Shown here piece after piece: positions 1 through 11,846 of a DNA stretch of 64,000 nt; position 1 is the stretch's first letter; the number at the start of each line of letters is the position of its first letter. The notes under the pieces are model-generated. The model was not told the DNA's origin. It made no database searches and was given only the letters and a program-made list of their open reading frames with translations. Source of the stretch: Cymodocea nodosa (Eukaryota; Streptophyta; Magnoliopsida; Alismatales; Cymodoceaceae); NCBI GenBank assembly GCA_036874045.1, contig CM072339.1:14081501-14145500 (forward strand). The letters run 5' to 3'. Both the position numbers and the translations under genes were made by a program.

Positions 1-450
1 GACCGCTCAAAAGCTTGCCGACTGCTCAAAGCTCACCGACCGCTTGAAGCTTGCCAACTGCTCGAAGCTCGCGGACCACTCGAAGCTCGCCGATTGCTCG
101 AAAGCTCGCGGACCGCTTGCCAACTGCTCGAAAGCTCCTGGACTGCTCAAAGCTCGCGGACCACTCGAAGCTCACCGACTGCTCAAAAGCTCACCGACCG
201 CTCGAAGCTCGTCGACTGCTTGAAATCTCGCCGACTGCTCAAAGCTCACCGACTGCTTGAAGCTCGCGAATACCTCGAAGCTCGTCGACTGCTCGAAAGC
301 TCGCCGACCGCTTGAAGCTCGCCGACCGCTCGAAAGCTCACCGACCGCTCAAAGCTCGCCGACCGCTCGAAGCTCGTCGACCGCTCCAAGCTCGCCGACT
401 GCTCCAAGCTTGTCGATTGCTCGAAGCTCACCGACTGCTCGAAGCTAATA
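1..450. repeat. GC-rich minisatellite, about 18-bp unit
   Basis: About 25 imperfect copies of a unit like GCTCGCCGACCGCTCGAA stand head to tail, with 17- and 19-base variants. The array runs off the left edge of the window and ends near 450. Most differences between copies are C/T or G/A changes, many at CG steps, as expected of old methylated repeats. Short open frames on both strands here are products of the repeat and are not genes. Confidence 0.95.
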
Positions 451-1400
451 ATTTCATGAAACTTTTGCATAGTTTATTTCTTGCAGTTAGAAGAATACTA
501 ACAAATATTATTACCTATGCATGTCGGCGAGCCACTATTCCTGGTTTACTGCGTTCAAAATTTCATTTTTGTCGTTACAAGAACAAATAAGCAGGGACAT
601 ATAGTGGAAACTAATAGGGGTAGATGTAGAGCTTTCCGAGCAAACACTCTTATCTTATCTACCAAAGTTTAAATTGAGTAACTTTTTATTTCATCCATTC
701 ATCACCTCTAATAATTTCTGTTGTTTGCGGTGGAATTTATTTTGTATCAATCATTTGAACTTATTTACAAGGTAACATTTGTAAAATATGTATTTTGTTA
801 ATAAGAGTTAGAAGTTCATATCATGTTTATATGGTTAGTGGAGATTAATGAGAAGAGGAAAATTGAAAAAACAAGAAGCAAGATCTTTTGCAAGAACTAA
901 GGTTGTTGAAGATTTAAGATTTTGTTAATATGACTCAATATTTTATGTTGTGATCAATATGACTCAATTTGCATTAATGAGGTCCTACATTATTTGGATT
1001 TTGCTTTAGACAAGGAGGGACTACGTTGGCCTTGCATTAGCAACAAAGCATGCCTGGACTTAAGCAATCTTAATGTAGGCTATGTGTTAATTCTTGAATA
1101 TCTTTTGCTGTTGTTCTTACTTCATTTGCTTCCCTTTTCATGATATCCAACTTATTTCTTTAGTTATATTTTGATTACAAATCCAACGAAAAAAAGTATG
1201 AAATTCTTATGTATGCCATTTCATATGTGTTATGAATGACTAGTAACTTATTTAAGTTATTCATTCTTATCCATTTTTAATGCATATTGTCATTGAATGA
1301 ATAATAACTTATTTAATTTTTATGTTAATGATTGATGTTGTCATAGTCATCCATATTTCAATGATGTGTTTTTCATTTATATATATGTTTTGCAAATTAG
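451..1400. other. AT-rich stretch without recognised gene
   Basis: This is ordinary AT-rich non-coding DNA between the minisatellite and the Harbinger ORF1. The left end of Harbinger element A should lie here or nearby. I could not find a counterpart of its right terminal sequence, so that end may be deleted or too diverged to see. Confidence 0.5.
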
Positions 1401-1402
1401 AT

Positions 1403-2446
1403 ATGGCTACTACAGATAATATAGTACCAAGTAGACAAAGATCTTATACTAGTTGGAATGCAAAAGTAGATGCGACATTTTTGGGTATATTAGAAGATGT
1501 TTTAAATGAAGGGAATGGAAAAACACATGATGGAAAAGTTAAAATTGAAACATGGAATAAGGTAATAGAGAAGTACAATAATGACACAAATGCAGGTACC
1601 ACAAAGAAAAATGTTGACAATCGAATTAAAACATGGCGACAGATGTATCATAACTACACAAAAATTATGTCTCAAAGTGGTTGGGGATGGAATTGCATAC
1701 AAGGTCATACTGATATTTCAGATGAAGTTTGGAATGAATTTATTAAGGTACTATTTTTGAATGTGTTAATATAATTTGTACGTTCTGTATATACTAACAT
1801 ATTTTTAATCATGCAGAAACACCCAGATTGTGCCCCCCTCAAAGGTAAACCATGTCCTATTTATGATCAACTGCAATTGTTATTTGAAAGTAATATGGCT
1901 ATAGAGAATGTCAGTAGAGACCTTGAAACAATTACTCAGAATAAAAGAGACATACCTATGAATGAACCAAATGAAATGACACCTCCACTAAATCATTTTC
2001 AATATTTCACACCACTAAGTGATAGTCCAATGGATACAGATGGTACCCAACTTCAATCTCCAATGTCTTCATCAAGAAGGTTCAATGAGGTGAAAAAGGG
2101 AAAACGTCCAAGACCACATGCAGAGTCAACACAACTAATGGCATCTTCATTTAAAGAAGCTACATCTGCTATTATGTCATTATGTGAAAAAGAAGAGGAT
2201 AAAATTAAAGCTCAACAAGAATATTATGATAATGTAACAAACATACAGAAAGAACAACTTCAGATCTAGAAAGAGGAACTTCAGATCTAGAAACAACAAG
2301 TGCAAGAGCAAATGCTACATTTCAAAGTGAAACAAGGAAGTCTTACAGCACAAGCTATAGAAGCATTATTGCAAATTGAAAGTCTTACCAATAGTGAGAA
2401 ATTCAAAGCAATGGCTTTATTAGAAAGAAAAGAACTAGCAGAGTAA
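1403..2446 (+). pseudogene. Harbinger ORF1, Myb/SANT-like DNA-binding protein (broken)
   Basis: Two exons are clear: 1403-1747 and 1817-2446, separated by a short intron (GT at 1748, AG at 1815-1816) that keeps phase 0. The N-terminal part (SYTSWNAKVDATFLGILEDV ... NVDNRIKTWRQMYHNY ... GWGWN) is the Myb/SANT-like domain of plant Harbinger ORF1 proteins, which work with the transposase by binding DNA. The C-terminal part is charged and glutamine-rich, with a probable coiled coil. Two in-frame TAG codons (2267-2269 and 2288-2290) sit where neighbouring repeats read LQIQK, so each is probably a CAG changed to TAG. Beyond them the frame stays open to a TAA at 2444-2446. A homologue lies on the minus strand at 44681-45419. 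Confidence 0.85.
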
Positions 2447-2751
2447 TTTCTTAGCATCCCAACAGATATGAGGGTAGAATGGATTAAGTATCACAACTTA
2501 TGAATGTACTTTTCTATTGTTGAGTAATGTTGATGGATGTGATGAACTTTATTATTGTGGTGAATAATGTGTAATGTTGAATTTTAGACAATGATGATGA
2601 CTATTGATTTTCATATGTGAATGCTTTATTACTTGATATTTTATATAAATATTGTTATGTAAAATAAATGTTTTTATTATTGTTGAAGATTCTTATATAT
2701 TTTTAGGAAAATGTGTACTAATCTCATTACTTCTTGTAGGTAATAATTATC

Positions 2752-4135
2752 ATGAATGGTATGGATGGTTTGGAATTGTTAAAGAATATGCTTGAGGAAG
2801 AAGAGGAAGAAGCGGAAAGACGACGAACGTTACTTCTTTCACTATGGAACTTCCTTGCAGGTGTTGCATGTATGTCAAGTACATTGACTAATATTACACA
2901 TCACATTTATAGTAGAGAAGGGCATGACTACATTAGAAGGTTATTAGATCCATCATTACCACATCAAGCATATAATTGTCAAAAAATATATAGAATGAGT
3001 CACATGTATTTCTTGACTTCTGTAATTTGTTACGAAGAGAAGGTGGCATGGGAAATACAAGCAATGTTAGTGTCGAAGAGAAGTTTGCAATCTTTCTTGT
3101 CACTGTTGGTCAAAACCAACGATATGGAGTAACAAGGGAGCGCTTCTCTCGGTCTACATGGACTGTTAGTACGTACTTCAATGAAGTACTTAATGCAATT
3201 TTGAACTTGCATAAACAACTTCTTGCAATGCCTCCAACATCAACTCCAAGTAGAATACTGAATGATTCAAATGTGTATCCCTATTTTTAGGTAAATATAT
3301 ATTTTCATATGAAATTGATTTGTATATTATTTTTTTCTCATTTTCTTATTCATATGTTAACAGAATTGCATTGGTGCTATTGATGGAACACATATTAAGG
3401 CAACTATTTATAGATGACAAACAGCAAGATTTAGAAATAGAAAAGGAGAGTTAAGTCAAAATGTTATGGCCGCATGTAATTTTGATATGGAATTTATATA
3501 TATTCTTAGTGGTTGGGAAGGATCAGCTTCAGACGTAAGAATCCTTCAAGATGCCGTCACAAGACATCATCCATTCAAGGTTCCATCAGGTATAAAATGA
3601 CATTATTGAATATATATTTTTTATTTACACTAATTTTTAATTATTTACAGGAAAGTTTTACTTGGTTGATGCTGGTTATCCTAATCGACCTGAATTTATT
3701 TGTCCATATCGAGGAGTGAGATATCATCTATCTGAATATGAAAATAATAGAGTTCCAGAAAATACAGTCGAAAACTTCAATTACAGACATTCACAATTAA
3801 GATTAGTGATTGAGCGATCATTTGGAGTTGTTAAACATCATTTTGCAATCTTACGAGAACATATGTCGTATCCTTATGATACACAAACGAAGATTGTGAT
3901 GACTTGCTTCCTATTACATAATTTTATACGTAAAGCTAATAGAGCAGATTTATTAGAAGATCTAGAAGATGAGTTAGCTGAATTTGATCTAGAAAATGAA
4001 GAAATTAGAATTACTGAAGATGAGCTTTCACAGATAGATAGTACATTAGAAATGACACAAGAACAAAGAAAACAAATAGCAGATGAAATGCATGACAACA
4101 TGAAGACTACCATGTGGGATGGATGTGACTTTTAA
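2752..4135 (+). pseudogene. Harbinger DDE transposase (broken)
   Basis: Three exons can be followed: about 2752-3290, 3364-3589 and 3651-4135, with introns at 3291-3363 and 3590-3650. The DDE nuclease core is visible: D in CIGAIDGTHIKA, D in GWEGSASDVRIL, and E in RLVIERSFGVVKHHF, followed by CFLLHNFIR. These are hallmarks of the PIF/Harbinger (HARBI1-like) nuclease. The copy is dead: there is a frameshift near 3006-3015, a TAG at the end of exon 1 (3288-3290) and a TGA just after the first catalytic aspartate. The C-terminus is acidic and ends in MWDGCDF. A related broken copy is at 42933-44122 on the minus strand. Confidence 0.9.
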
Positions 4136-4241
4136 ATTATTTCATATGTAACTTTGTCAAATTGTTATGTTACAATATTTGAATATTTGTATGTTGACAA
4201 TTTATATTTATGTTGTGAATTTTATTTATATAATGGATGTT

Positions 4242-4355
4242 AGTTAACAATTTTGAAAAGTAATTGTTTGTGATATGTTATGTTCAAATAGGTAATACAC
4301 AATACAGCTTTTCTTCAATTTGTTCAAATTGATATTATTAATAAATATAAATAAG
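4242..4355 (+). repeat. Direct repeat, left copy (Harbinger A)
   Basis: A block of about 110 bp begins TTAGTTAACAATTTTGAAAA and continues through GTTCAAATAGGTAATACACA. It recurs at 5947-6055 with about 10% differences. Together the two copies bracket the palindromic and tandem arrays of 4.4-5.7 kb. Confidence 0.85.
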
Positions 4356-4429
4356 AAGACTTAATATTTTTTCTTAAAATATAAGTTTCCTTTTTCTTTT
4401 ATTTTTTTTCCGATCAAACTGTTAGACCA

Positions 4430-5190
4430 CCTTCAGTGCGATCGGTAAAATTTTCTTCATTCTTATTTTTCTTCGGTTCAACACTCCGACTAATTGAAGT
4501 GTTTTTTGTTTTTTCCTTCGGTCAAACTGAAGTCTAAACTTCGATCTAACCGAAGTTTTTAAGTTTTTTATTTTTTTTCGGTTAGACCGAATTTTTTCCT
4601 TCGGTCCGACTGAAGTTTTATAGTTTTTTTACTTTTTTTTCGGTCAGACCGAATTTCTTCCTTCGGTCCAACCGAAGTTTTTTCGTTTTTTTACTTTTTT
4701 TTCGGTTAGACCGAATTTTTTAATTCGGTCCGATCGAAGTTTTTTATTTTTTTTAGTTAGATCGAATTATTTCCTTTGATCTAACCAAAGTTTTATAGTT
4801 TTTTTACTTTTTTTTCGGTCAGACCGAATTTCTTCCTTCGATCCGACCGAAGTTTTTTCATTTTTTTACTTTTTTTCGATCAAACTGAATTTTTTCCTTC
4901 GGTCCGACTGAAGTTTTTTATTTTTTTTTAGTCAAATCAAATTTTTTCCTTCAGTCTGACTGAAGTCTTTTAATTTTTTTCGATTTGATCGAGCTTTGGT
5001 CTGATCGTTATTTTTTTCTTTTATTTATTTTTTCAATCTGACTAACTAAAACTTTTTTATTTTTTTATATTTTTCTTCAGTCAGACCAAAGCTCAATCTT
5101 CGATCAAACATAAGTTTTTCAATTTTTTATTTTTTTCGGTCAGACCGAATCTCAACTTTGATCCAATTGAAGTTTTTGATTTTTTATATT
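4430..5190. repeat. Array of TTCGGTCAGACCGAA-type palindromes
   Basis: Roughly ten copies of a short palindrome (TTCGGTCAGACCGAA, TTCGGTCCGACCGAA and decayed forms) alternate with T-rich spacers. A loose higher-order period of about 85-100 bp is visible. It lies 3' of the Harbinger transposase. A similar sequence (TTCGATTGTACCGAAG) occurs near 11,380. Subterminal palindromes could bind the transposase or ORF1 protein; that is inference. Confidence 0.85.
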
Positions 5191-5700
5191 TATTTTTTTG
5201 ATTTTAAATTAAAATAAAAAGAAAAAAATTTACAACATTTTCAATAGTCAATTCATCATTCAAACATATTATTTTATTTATAAATAAATTTATTAATTTT
5301 CAATTGTTAATTTTTTATATTTATTTTTTTAATTTTAAATTAAAATAAAAATTAAAAAATTTACAACGTTTTCGATAATCAATTCATCATTCAAACACAT
5401 TATTTTATTTATAAATACATTTATTAATTTTCAATTATTAATTTTTATATTTATTTTTTTGATTTTAAATTAAAATAAAAATAAAAAAATTTACAACGTT
5501 TCTAGTAATCAATTCATCATTCAAACACATTATTTTATTTATAAATAAACTTATTAATTTTCATCAGCTGATTTTTTATATTTATTTTCTTTATTTTAAA
5601 TTAAAATAAAAATAAATAAATTTACAACGTTTTCGATAATCAATTCATCATTCAAACACATTATTTTATTTATAAATACATTTATTAATTTTCAATTGTT
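5180..5700. repeat. Tandem array, about 128-bp unit, four copies
   Basis: Copies start near 5180, 5320, 5440 and 5571. Each contains TTTATATTTATTTTTTT, then TTAAATTAAAATAAAAA, ACAACGTTTTCGATAATCAA, TTCATCATTCAAACACATTA and TTTATAAATA. The unit is very AT-rich and has no coding content. Confidence 0.9.
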
Positions 5701-5946
5701 ACATCAAGTTCTATGTTTAAACAAGTTTGTATTACATTTATTAATTTTTTAACAACTTTTACTTTAACATTTATTAATTTTGTATATTTACATTTATTAA
5801 TGTATATAAGAGAGGTATCATATTCTATTTTCTATTTTTTATTTTACGTTAGATTTCAACTAGGCCCGAATTGGCCCACGGGCCAGCCTAGGCCTAGCCC
5901 GAACCAACCCACGGACCAGCCTAGCCTGGCCGAATAATATATTTAC

Positions 5947-6055
5947 GTTAGTTAACAATTTCGAAAGGTAATTGGTTGTGATATGGTATGTTCAAATAAG
6001 TAATACACAATACAACTTTTGTTCAATTTGTTTATGATATTATTAATAAATAAAT
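5947..6055 (+). repeat. Direct repeat, right copy (Harbinger A)
   Basis: Second copy of the block at 4242-4355, beginning TTAGTTAACAATTTCGAAAG. The two copies suggest that the arrays between them arose by insertion or by a local duplication of the 3' flank of the transposase. Confidence 0.85.
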
Positions 6056-6179
6056 ATTTTTATTTTTGATATTTTTTTTAAAAAAATGTAAGTATTATGA
6101 TGTGAAGAAATAGAGTAAATTAAAATTAATTATTAGAATTCTTTGATTAAAAAAATATATTTCAATTCTGAACATTCCA

Positions 6180-6337
6180 TCTAGCACAAACCCCACTATG
6201 GGAATCTTAACTTTCCTAAGTTTCTGAGATGTGCACAAATAGCCCTTCATTTCTCAAGAATTTAGACTTTCTAATTCACAGGAATCTGAACTTTCCATTT
6301 TCTTCATTTTTGAACTTTCCAACATGCACAAACACCC
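6180..6337. repeat. Iterated terminal motif, right end of Harbinger A
   Basis: Three diverged copies of one module follow each other: CTAGCACAAACCCC near 6180, ATGTGCACAAATAGCCC near 6230 and CATGCACAAACACCCCC near 6310. Each lies close to CTTTCC-type sequence. The outermost is followed by TTA, so it is taken as the transposon end. Modules with the same GTGCAC core occur at the ends of the 40,518-49,240 element. Confidence 0.7.
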
Positions 6338-6389
6338 CCTTACATGAGAATTAAAATTCTTTCTAGGATTACAAATTCATTAATTACAA

Positions 6390-7145
6390 CATAGAATTTT
6401 CCTGAACCAAGAAAAATTTTATAAAGAGATTCTCTTAAAATTTGGCTCACACACCTATGAATTCAAATGAAAAATTTGATAAAGATATCTTTGGTATTTC
6501 TATAGATCAAAAGAAATACAAAGGCATGATTAGATCACTTCTGTATTTAATAGTTAGTAGACCAGACATAATGTTTAGTGTATGTGCATGTACAAGATAT
6601 CAAGCCTCTTCTAAAGCATCACATTTAAAAGTAGTTAAACGAATCTTTAAATACCTACAGGGTACAAAAGATTTTGATTTATTTTACTCCTCATAGAATC
6701 TATTAATTTTAAATGGTTATAGTAATGTAGATTATGTAGGATGCAAGTTAGACAAGAAAAGCACGAGTGCCACTTGCCAATTGCTTGGTCACTCTTTAGT
6801 ATCATAGTTTAGTAGAAAATAAAACTTTGTAGTTTTATCTACCATTGAAGTAGAATATATTGTAGTAGGATTATGCTATGCTCAGATTTTATGGATACAA
6901 CAAACACTAGTCGATTATAAACTTAAATTTCAAAATACAATCATTTACTATGATAGTAGTGTCATAAATCTCTCCAAAAATACAGTGCTACACTTAAGAG
7001 CAAAGCATATTGAGATTAGGCACCACTTTCTAAGGGATCATGTTGACAAATGTCATATTTCTTTAGAATATGTCTCTACTAAAGAACAATTAGTAGACAT
7101 TTTCACTAAACCACTATCTGAATATGCATTTAATCACATTAGATG
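6390..7145 (+). pseudogene. Ty1/copia RT end and RNase H (broken)
   Basis: The frame around 6442-6696 reads TPMNSNEKFDKD, YKGMIRSLLYLIVSRPDIMF and HLKVVKRIFKYLQGTKDF, the standard link from copia reverse transcriptase to RNase H. After a stop at 6694-6696 the RNase H continues with GCKLDKKSTSATCQLLGHSL and, near the end, DIFTKPLSEY (about 7100-7130), the normal C-terminus of a copia polyprotein. The upstream gag, protease, integrase and most of RT are absent. Confidence 0.85.
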
Positions 7146-8544
7146 AAATCTAGGGATCTGCTCTTTTTATGATTTATAATCAATGCTCTTTTATGATTAT
7201 TCTCCTCACTCTCCAAGCTCATGAACAAGAGCTTGTTCTCTGCTAATATTTTATATTACAAAAACTTAGTCAATCTCAAGATAGGAAAGATCAAGTGTAG
7301 TTATAATTGCAACTCTTTTTGACCAATGACAAGATAGAGGGAGAAGAACACAACATTATCACTACAAGTAGTACAGAAATAGGAGTAAACTTAAAAAAAT
7401 AGGGGGAGAAAACTTAGACAACTTATTCTCATTTTTCTTCTTTCGTTCTTTGTGAGTTTATTTGTATAGCTATATAGAGTGAAATACATGGAAAATTTTA
7501 TAAGGTTTTTGCCATTATCAAAAAAAGTGAGATTGAAAGGACCTCTAGATTTTGATAATGCAAAAATCAATATGAGGAATCATCTATTACATTTCATAGG
7601 TTGATAGATAAACAGTTATAGACAGTCATAAGTAATGCATTCAAAGCTGATAGATAAAAGCAAGAGGTTTGGACAATTCACAAGCTTAAGTATTTGGAAG
7701 AGGTGGATTTTCGGAAGGTTAACAATTTAAGTATCTAAAAGATCACTTAAAGGTAGCAAGAAAGCTCTTCGGAAAGTTACATGGCTAACTATCCGAAAAT
7801 AAGAAGGCTTTTGGAAAGTTAGATAAAGGCTTGAATTCTTCAAAAAGTTAGAAAAACTAATTATCTAAAAAATGAGAAGTTTCAGAATGTTGCAGATTTA
7901 ACTATCTGAACTTAAGTTATTCAAATACACACGTGCAGAAATCAAAAAACTAGTAGTCGAAAGCTTAAAAGAATTTTTGAAAAGTTAAGAAAGCTAACTA
8001 TCCGAAAAACAAGAAGGTTCGAAAGGTTGCAGATTTAACTATCCGAACTTAAGTCCAAGCACGTGCTTAAGTACTCATGTGATACAAGTAGAAAGATCTG
8101 TTTGGATATTCCAAGAGTTACAAGAATATTTCCAGAGAGTTACGAAAAGTTAAGAAAGCTAACTATCTGAAATTTCAAAATTATCGGAAGGTTAAGTATT
8201 ACTGTTCACTCAACGGTAACTTACCAAAATTAGGTCTGCTAGAACAGTAAGTATAGCAGGAAGAAACTATTAGAAAGGAATATGATCATTATACTTCTTG
8301 ATATAAATACAAATAGTAATCAAGAGAAGAAAATAATAGAACATACACATTTATACATTGAACTCCACGAAAATTATAGAATACATTCAAGATCAAACTC
8401 TTAACAAAGTACAAAACTCAAGTCAAAAACTCACTATGTGAATAATATTTGATCTTTTCAAGCTAGTGGTTTGCTAAAGTTTTCTAATTGAAAACTTCAC
8501 AAATAGGTTGATTGGAGCTTGTTTGGGATTATTAAGTCACATCA

Positions 8545-10600
8545 TAAACTTGTTTGATTTTTTTTTTATGCTTGTATAAATAAATTCTCTTAGAAGTAAA
8601 CAAATAACCTTTCACACAAATTAGATATTAAGTCCAATTTGTATTTTAACTGCAAGTGTATAGTGTATATTGTATTTGTGTGCAAGTGCAGGTCGATCCC
8701 ATAGAGATTGAGTAAGAATTGTGTACTGTGCTAATTTTTATATTGGAGTTTATATGTGTTCAGTTAAACACTCCGTTGAGTTATAGTTAACACAACAGAC
8801 TTAGTTCGTAGAGTTATAGTTAACTCAACGGACTAACCTCTTAGACTTAAGTTAACTCCACGAGCCTATCTTTCCAGTTAAAAATTGTTATTTACAAAAG
8901 AATTCGACCAACCATTGGGCAGTTCCACAGAATGTAAATAACATCAATTAAGCTCTTTAATGTTAGTTAATATTAGATTTGTCATTAAGCAATACTAACA
9001 TTTAGATATTTCAAACAATAACCATTAAAAGCTTTAAGTATTTGGGATGATTCAATTTCAGTAAACTGTAAAAACTATTTTCTATTTTCTAAATCAAACA
9101 AATATGAAACATTCACATACTGACAATAATAACATTAATTACGATACAAAACAAACAATACAATACTTTAATACTAAATGTAAACATATATAATTTGTTG
9201 TTTTTGGTATTTTTATTTTGATATGTTCCTGAATATGAGTGAAAGGTGAAATGTAAAAATCTCTATTGACAATAAAAACTTCTATCACTATATGCGATGC
9301 AATTACACCACTAAAAACTTAATCACTTACAATTTTGCCTCCTCTCCTCATAGAATCGCAAATCAAGAATTGTAAGATGATCTCCTCTTCAACATACTAG
9401 CATCAACCTGAAACCAAGGCTAGAAGTTTTACGATCTCCTAAGATATGAGTCGGTGCTTGATGAAAATGACTTCCTTTTCTATGACGCGATCACTCCTTA
9501 CAGTGGTTGTCAGTCATCATGTTTGGCTTGGAATCGACTTGACATCTAGAAAGTATCCTCATATACCTCCAATGGTTGGTGATTTTGGTGGTGTGTAGCT
9601 TTAAGGAACTTCTGACGCTTCCTGCAGTTAGTGCGGTTCTCCACCTACACATACACTTCTTTGTCTTTTTTCTCTTCTTTTATATTTCTTTCAATAATAA
9701 CTACTTTTGCATAAATGATTGGTTGAATTTCCTTCATTTATATCAATGATGGTGATTTCTTCTTCATCCCACGAGTGAATTTTTACGTGATACGTGCAAT
9801 TGTGGTTTTTCTTCGAATTCCCTGTTTTTGCAATTGTTATAGTGGCATATTAGAAAATAAATGATCTGTAGAGTTAATGTAACTCAACAGACTTACTTCA
9901 TTGATTTAACTATAAAACATGTGTAATAAAGAAATAACTTATAAGCTTATAAAACTAACACAACGTGTTATCTTAGTGTATATTCAAATAACTCAACGCG
10001 TATAGTTATACTAACTTAACGAGTTAAACATGTGCAACTCACATGACATAATAAAGCATTTAAATTCAACACGTGCATAAACCTAACTTAACGAGTTCAA
10101 ATATTTCAAATACTTACAAACCTAACTATCCGATGCTTAGATACATTTCAAATAGTTAGTAGATAACTTACCGAACATTCACTTAAGTCATGCATTAAGG
10201 TTACAACACGTGTACTCTAGGAAATAATAAAATATTCTTTAAACGTTTAAAACATAACTATCTAGTACATTAAGTATAACTCTTCGAAATAACAGAAAAT
10301 TCGGAGACTTAGGAATTAAAAAGCATGTAATTCACCGATAGTTTAGAAATACACTTAATCAACGCTAATTTCCTGAAATTATGTAGATTCTTTCATTAAA
10401 GCATATAATAGTGCAATTACAACATAATGACATAATTCTCATATGATAAGCTAAATATTATCCAATTAACTATCATTTAATCGTTAATATTATGCATTTT
10501 TTCATTCTAAACAGAGCTACGACTAGAAAGCTTAGATCATTTAATCGTTAATATTATGCATTTTTTCATTCTAAACAGAGCTACGACTAGAAAGCTTAGA
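8545..10600. mobile_element. Unclassified insertion inside the copia LTR
   Basis: This 2-kb AT-rich block interrupts the LTR. Its first 575 bases (8545-9120) are repeated at 61403-61950, including ACACAAATTAGATATTAAGT and GTCGATCCCATAGAGATTGA. The later part carries several copies of AACTTAACGAGTT-like motifs. I see no coding domain and cannot assign it to a known class. Confidence 0.55.
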
Positions 10601-10601
10601 T
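10474..10601. repeat. Perfect tandem duplication, 64-bp unit
   Basis: A 64-base unit containing CATTTAATCGTTAATATTAT and CAGAGCTACGACTAGAAAGC is present twice in a row without visible differences (starts at 10474 and 10538). It lies at the junction between the unclassified insertion and the resumed copia LTR and must be recent. Confidence 0.95.
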
Positions 10602-10883
10602 CGATTAATTGGTTCTTGCTTTGACCATAAAGTAAGTGTTTCGTAAGTTTAGAAAAGTTAGTGAAGCTCAAGTAACCATTGGGGATAGATTAGTCGTTAG
10701 TGGTAAATCACCTAAAAATTCTTATGTGTATTATCTTCATTTACTTTGTGCTTTCACTAGAAAAATTATTTTATGTTTGTTGAAATTTGACTAAAAATCA
10801 ACTAATGTAAAGTCTTGAAATTACTTAGAAATCATTAAATCTTATCATTCACCCCCTCTCTAATAAGCTATTAGATCCTAACA

Positions 10884-11846
10884 AAAAGCTTACTTGTATT
10901 TGTGGATAATAACAACAAGATGACTTTATTAATGAATTTATAAATTTAAATATTTTAATGTAATATATACATTAAATGTAAAAATATTTGATGTAATTAT
11001 AAAAATAATGTATTTTTAATTTTAATTTAGAAATAAAATAAATATTTTAACTTTATGACTAATGTTTAAATGTGTTGATGTTTATTTATGATGAGTTGAT
11101 GTTTTGATATTGATGTTAATGTATTCATGTATATGTACTTATAAATAAAATATTTTATTCCTTTATAAATAAAATCTCAACGTTACAAAATTTGAACATT
11201 GAAGGCTAAATAAATTCAAACATTGTAAAATTCAAATGATGAATAATGTTGCATTTTTTTTTTAATATAGAAAAATAATAAAAAGATATATTTAATATAA
11301 AAATTTTGATTAACTAAAGTAGAACTTCCATTTAATATAAAAATTTTGATTAAATATATATATAATATTATATATAAATTTCGATTGTACCGAAGTTTTG
11401 ACTAAAGTAGATCTTTCATCCAATCGTAACTTTTTAAAAAAAAATATTATATATAAACTTCTGTCTAACCAAAGAAGATGTTTGATGTGATCCAAGTTTA
11501 TATAATATTAATGTATTATTATACCTTTTACAAAACTTTAATTAGATTAAAATATATTAAATATATATTTTTAACATAATTTTATATTAAATATATAAAA
11601 ATCTTTGATTCAACTGAAATTATGATAAATCAAAGCTTTTATACATTTTTTTTAAATAATATATAAAAACGTGGCTTGAGTCTAATCTGTATGAGCTGAG
11701 ACTACGAACCAGTCCGACCTATTGATATCTTTAGATAAATGCCAAGAATTAAATTTTAATATTTACTAAATGTACAAATGTCGTCTAAATAGAAAAAGAA
11801 AATCGTTGTTTTTTTTCTCGTTTTCCCATGTACAAATTTAACCTTA
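10884..11846. other. AT-rich stretch without recognised gene
   Basis: No coding content was found. Between about 11300 and 11660 there are decayed repeats (AAATTTTGATTAA, TTCGATTGTACCGAAG) resembling the palindromic array at 4430-5190. They may be the remnant of another Harbinger-related array. Confidence 0.5.

Larger units (their letters stand above)
1403..6337 (+). mobile_element. PIF/Harbinger DNA transposon A (decayed)
   Basis: The two-gene layout is typical of PIF/Harbinger: a Myb/SANT-like ORF1 (1403-2446), then a DDE transposase (2752-4135), both on the plus strand. After the transposase come a palindromic array, a roughly 128-bp tandem array and a terminal zone (6180-6337). That zone ends in CACAAACACCCCC followed by TTA, the usual three-base target of the superfamily. 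The left end was not found. In-frame stops and a frameshift show the copy cannot make its own proteins. Confidence 0.85.
7534..10883 (+). mobile_element. Copia 3' LTR, split by an insertion
   Basis: The RNase H end is followed by a decayed polypurine tract (about 7518-7533) and an LTR start TGAAAGGACC. A typical copia LTR end, TTCACCCCCTCTCTAATAAG then TCCTAACA, lies at 10848-10883. The interval is too long for an LTR because foreign sequence sits inside it from about 8545 to 10600. The first part (7600-8250) is full of repeats of the motif CTAACTATCCGAAAA. Confidence 0.65.

Noticed and set aside
1-450. CRISPR-like array
   Set aside because: Units are contiguous without unique spacers and the sequence is plant nuclear DNA.
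600-660. A possible left terminal repeat of Harbinger A (CGAGCAAACACTCTTA)
   Set aside because: It points the wrong way and matches the 6310-6337 end only weakly.
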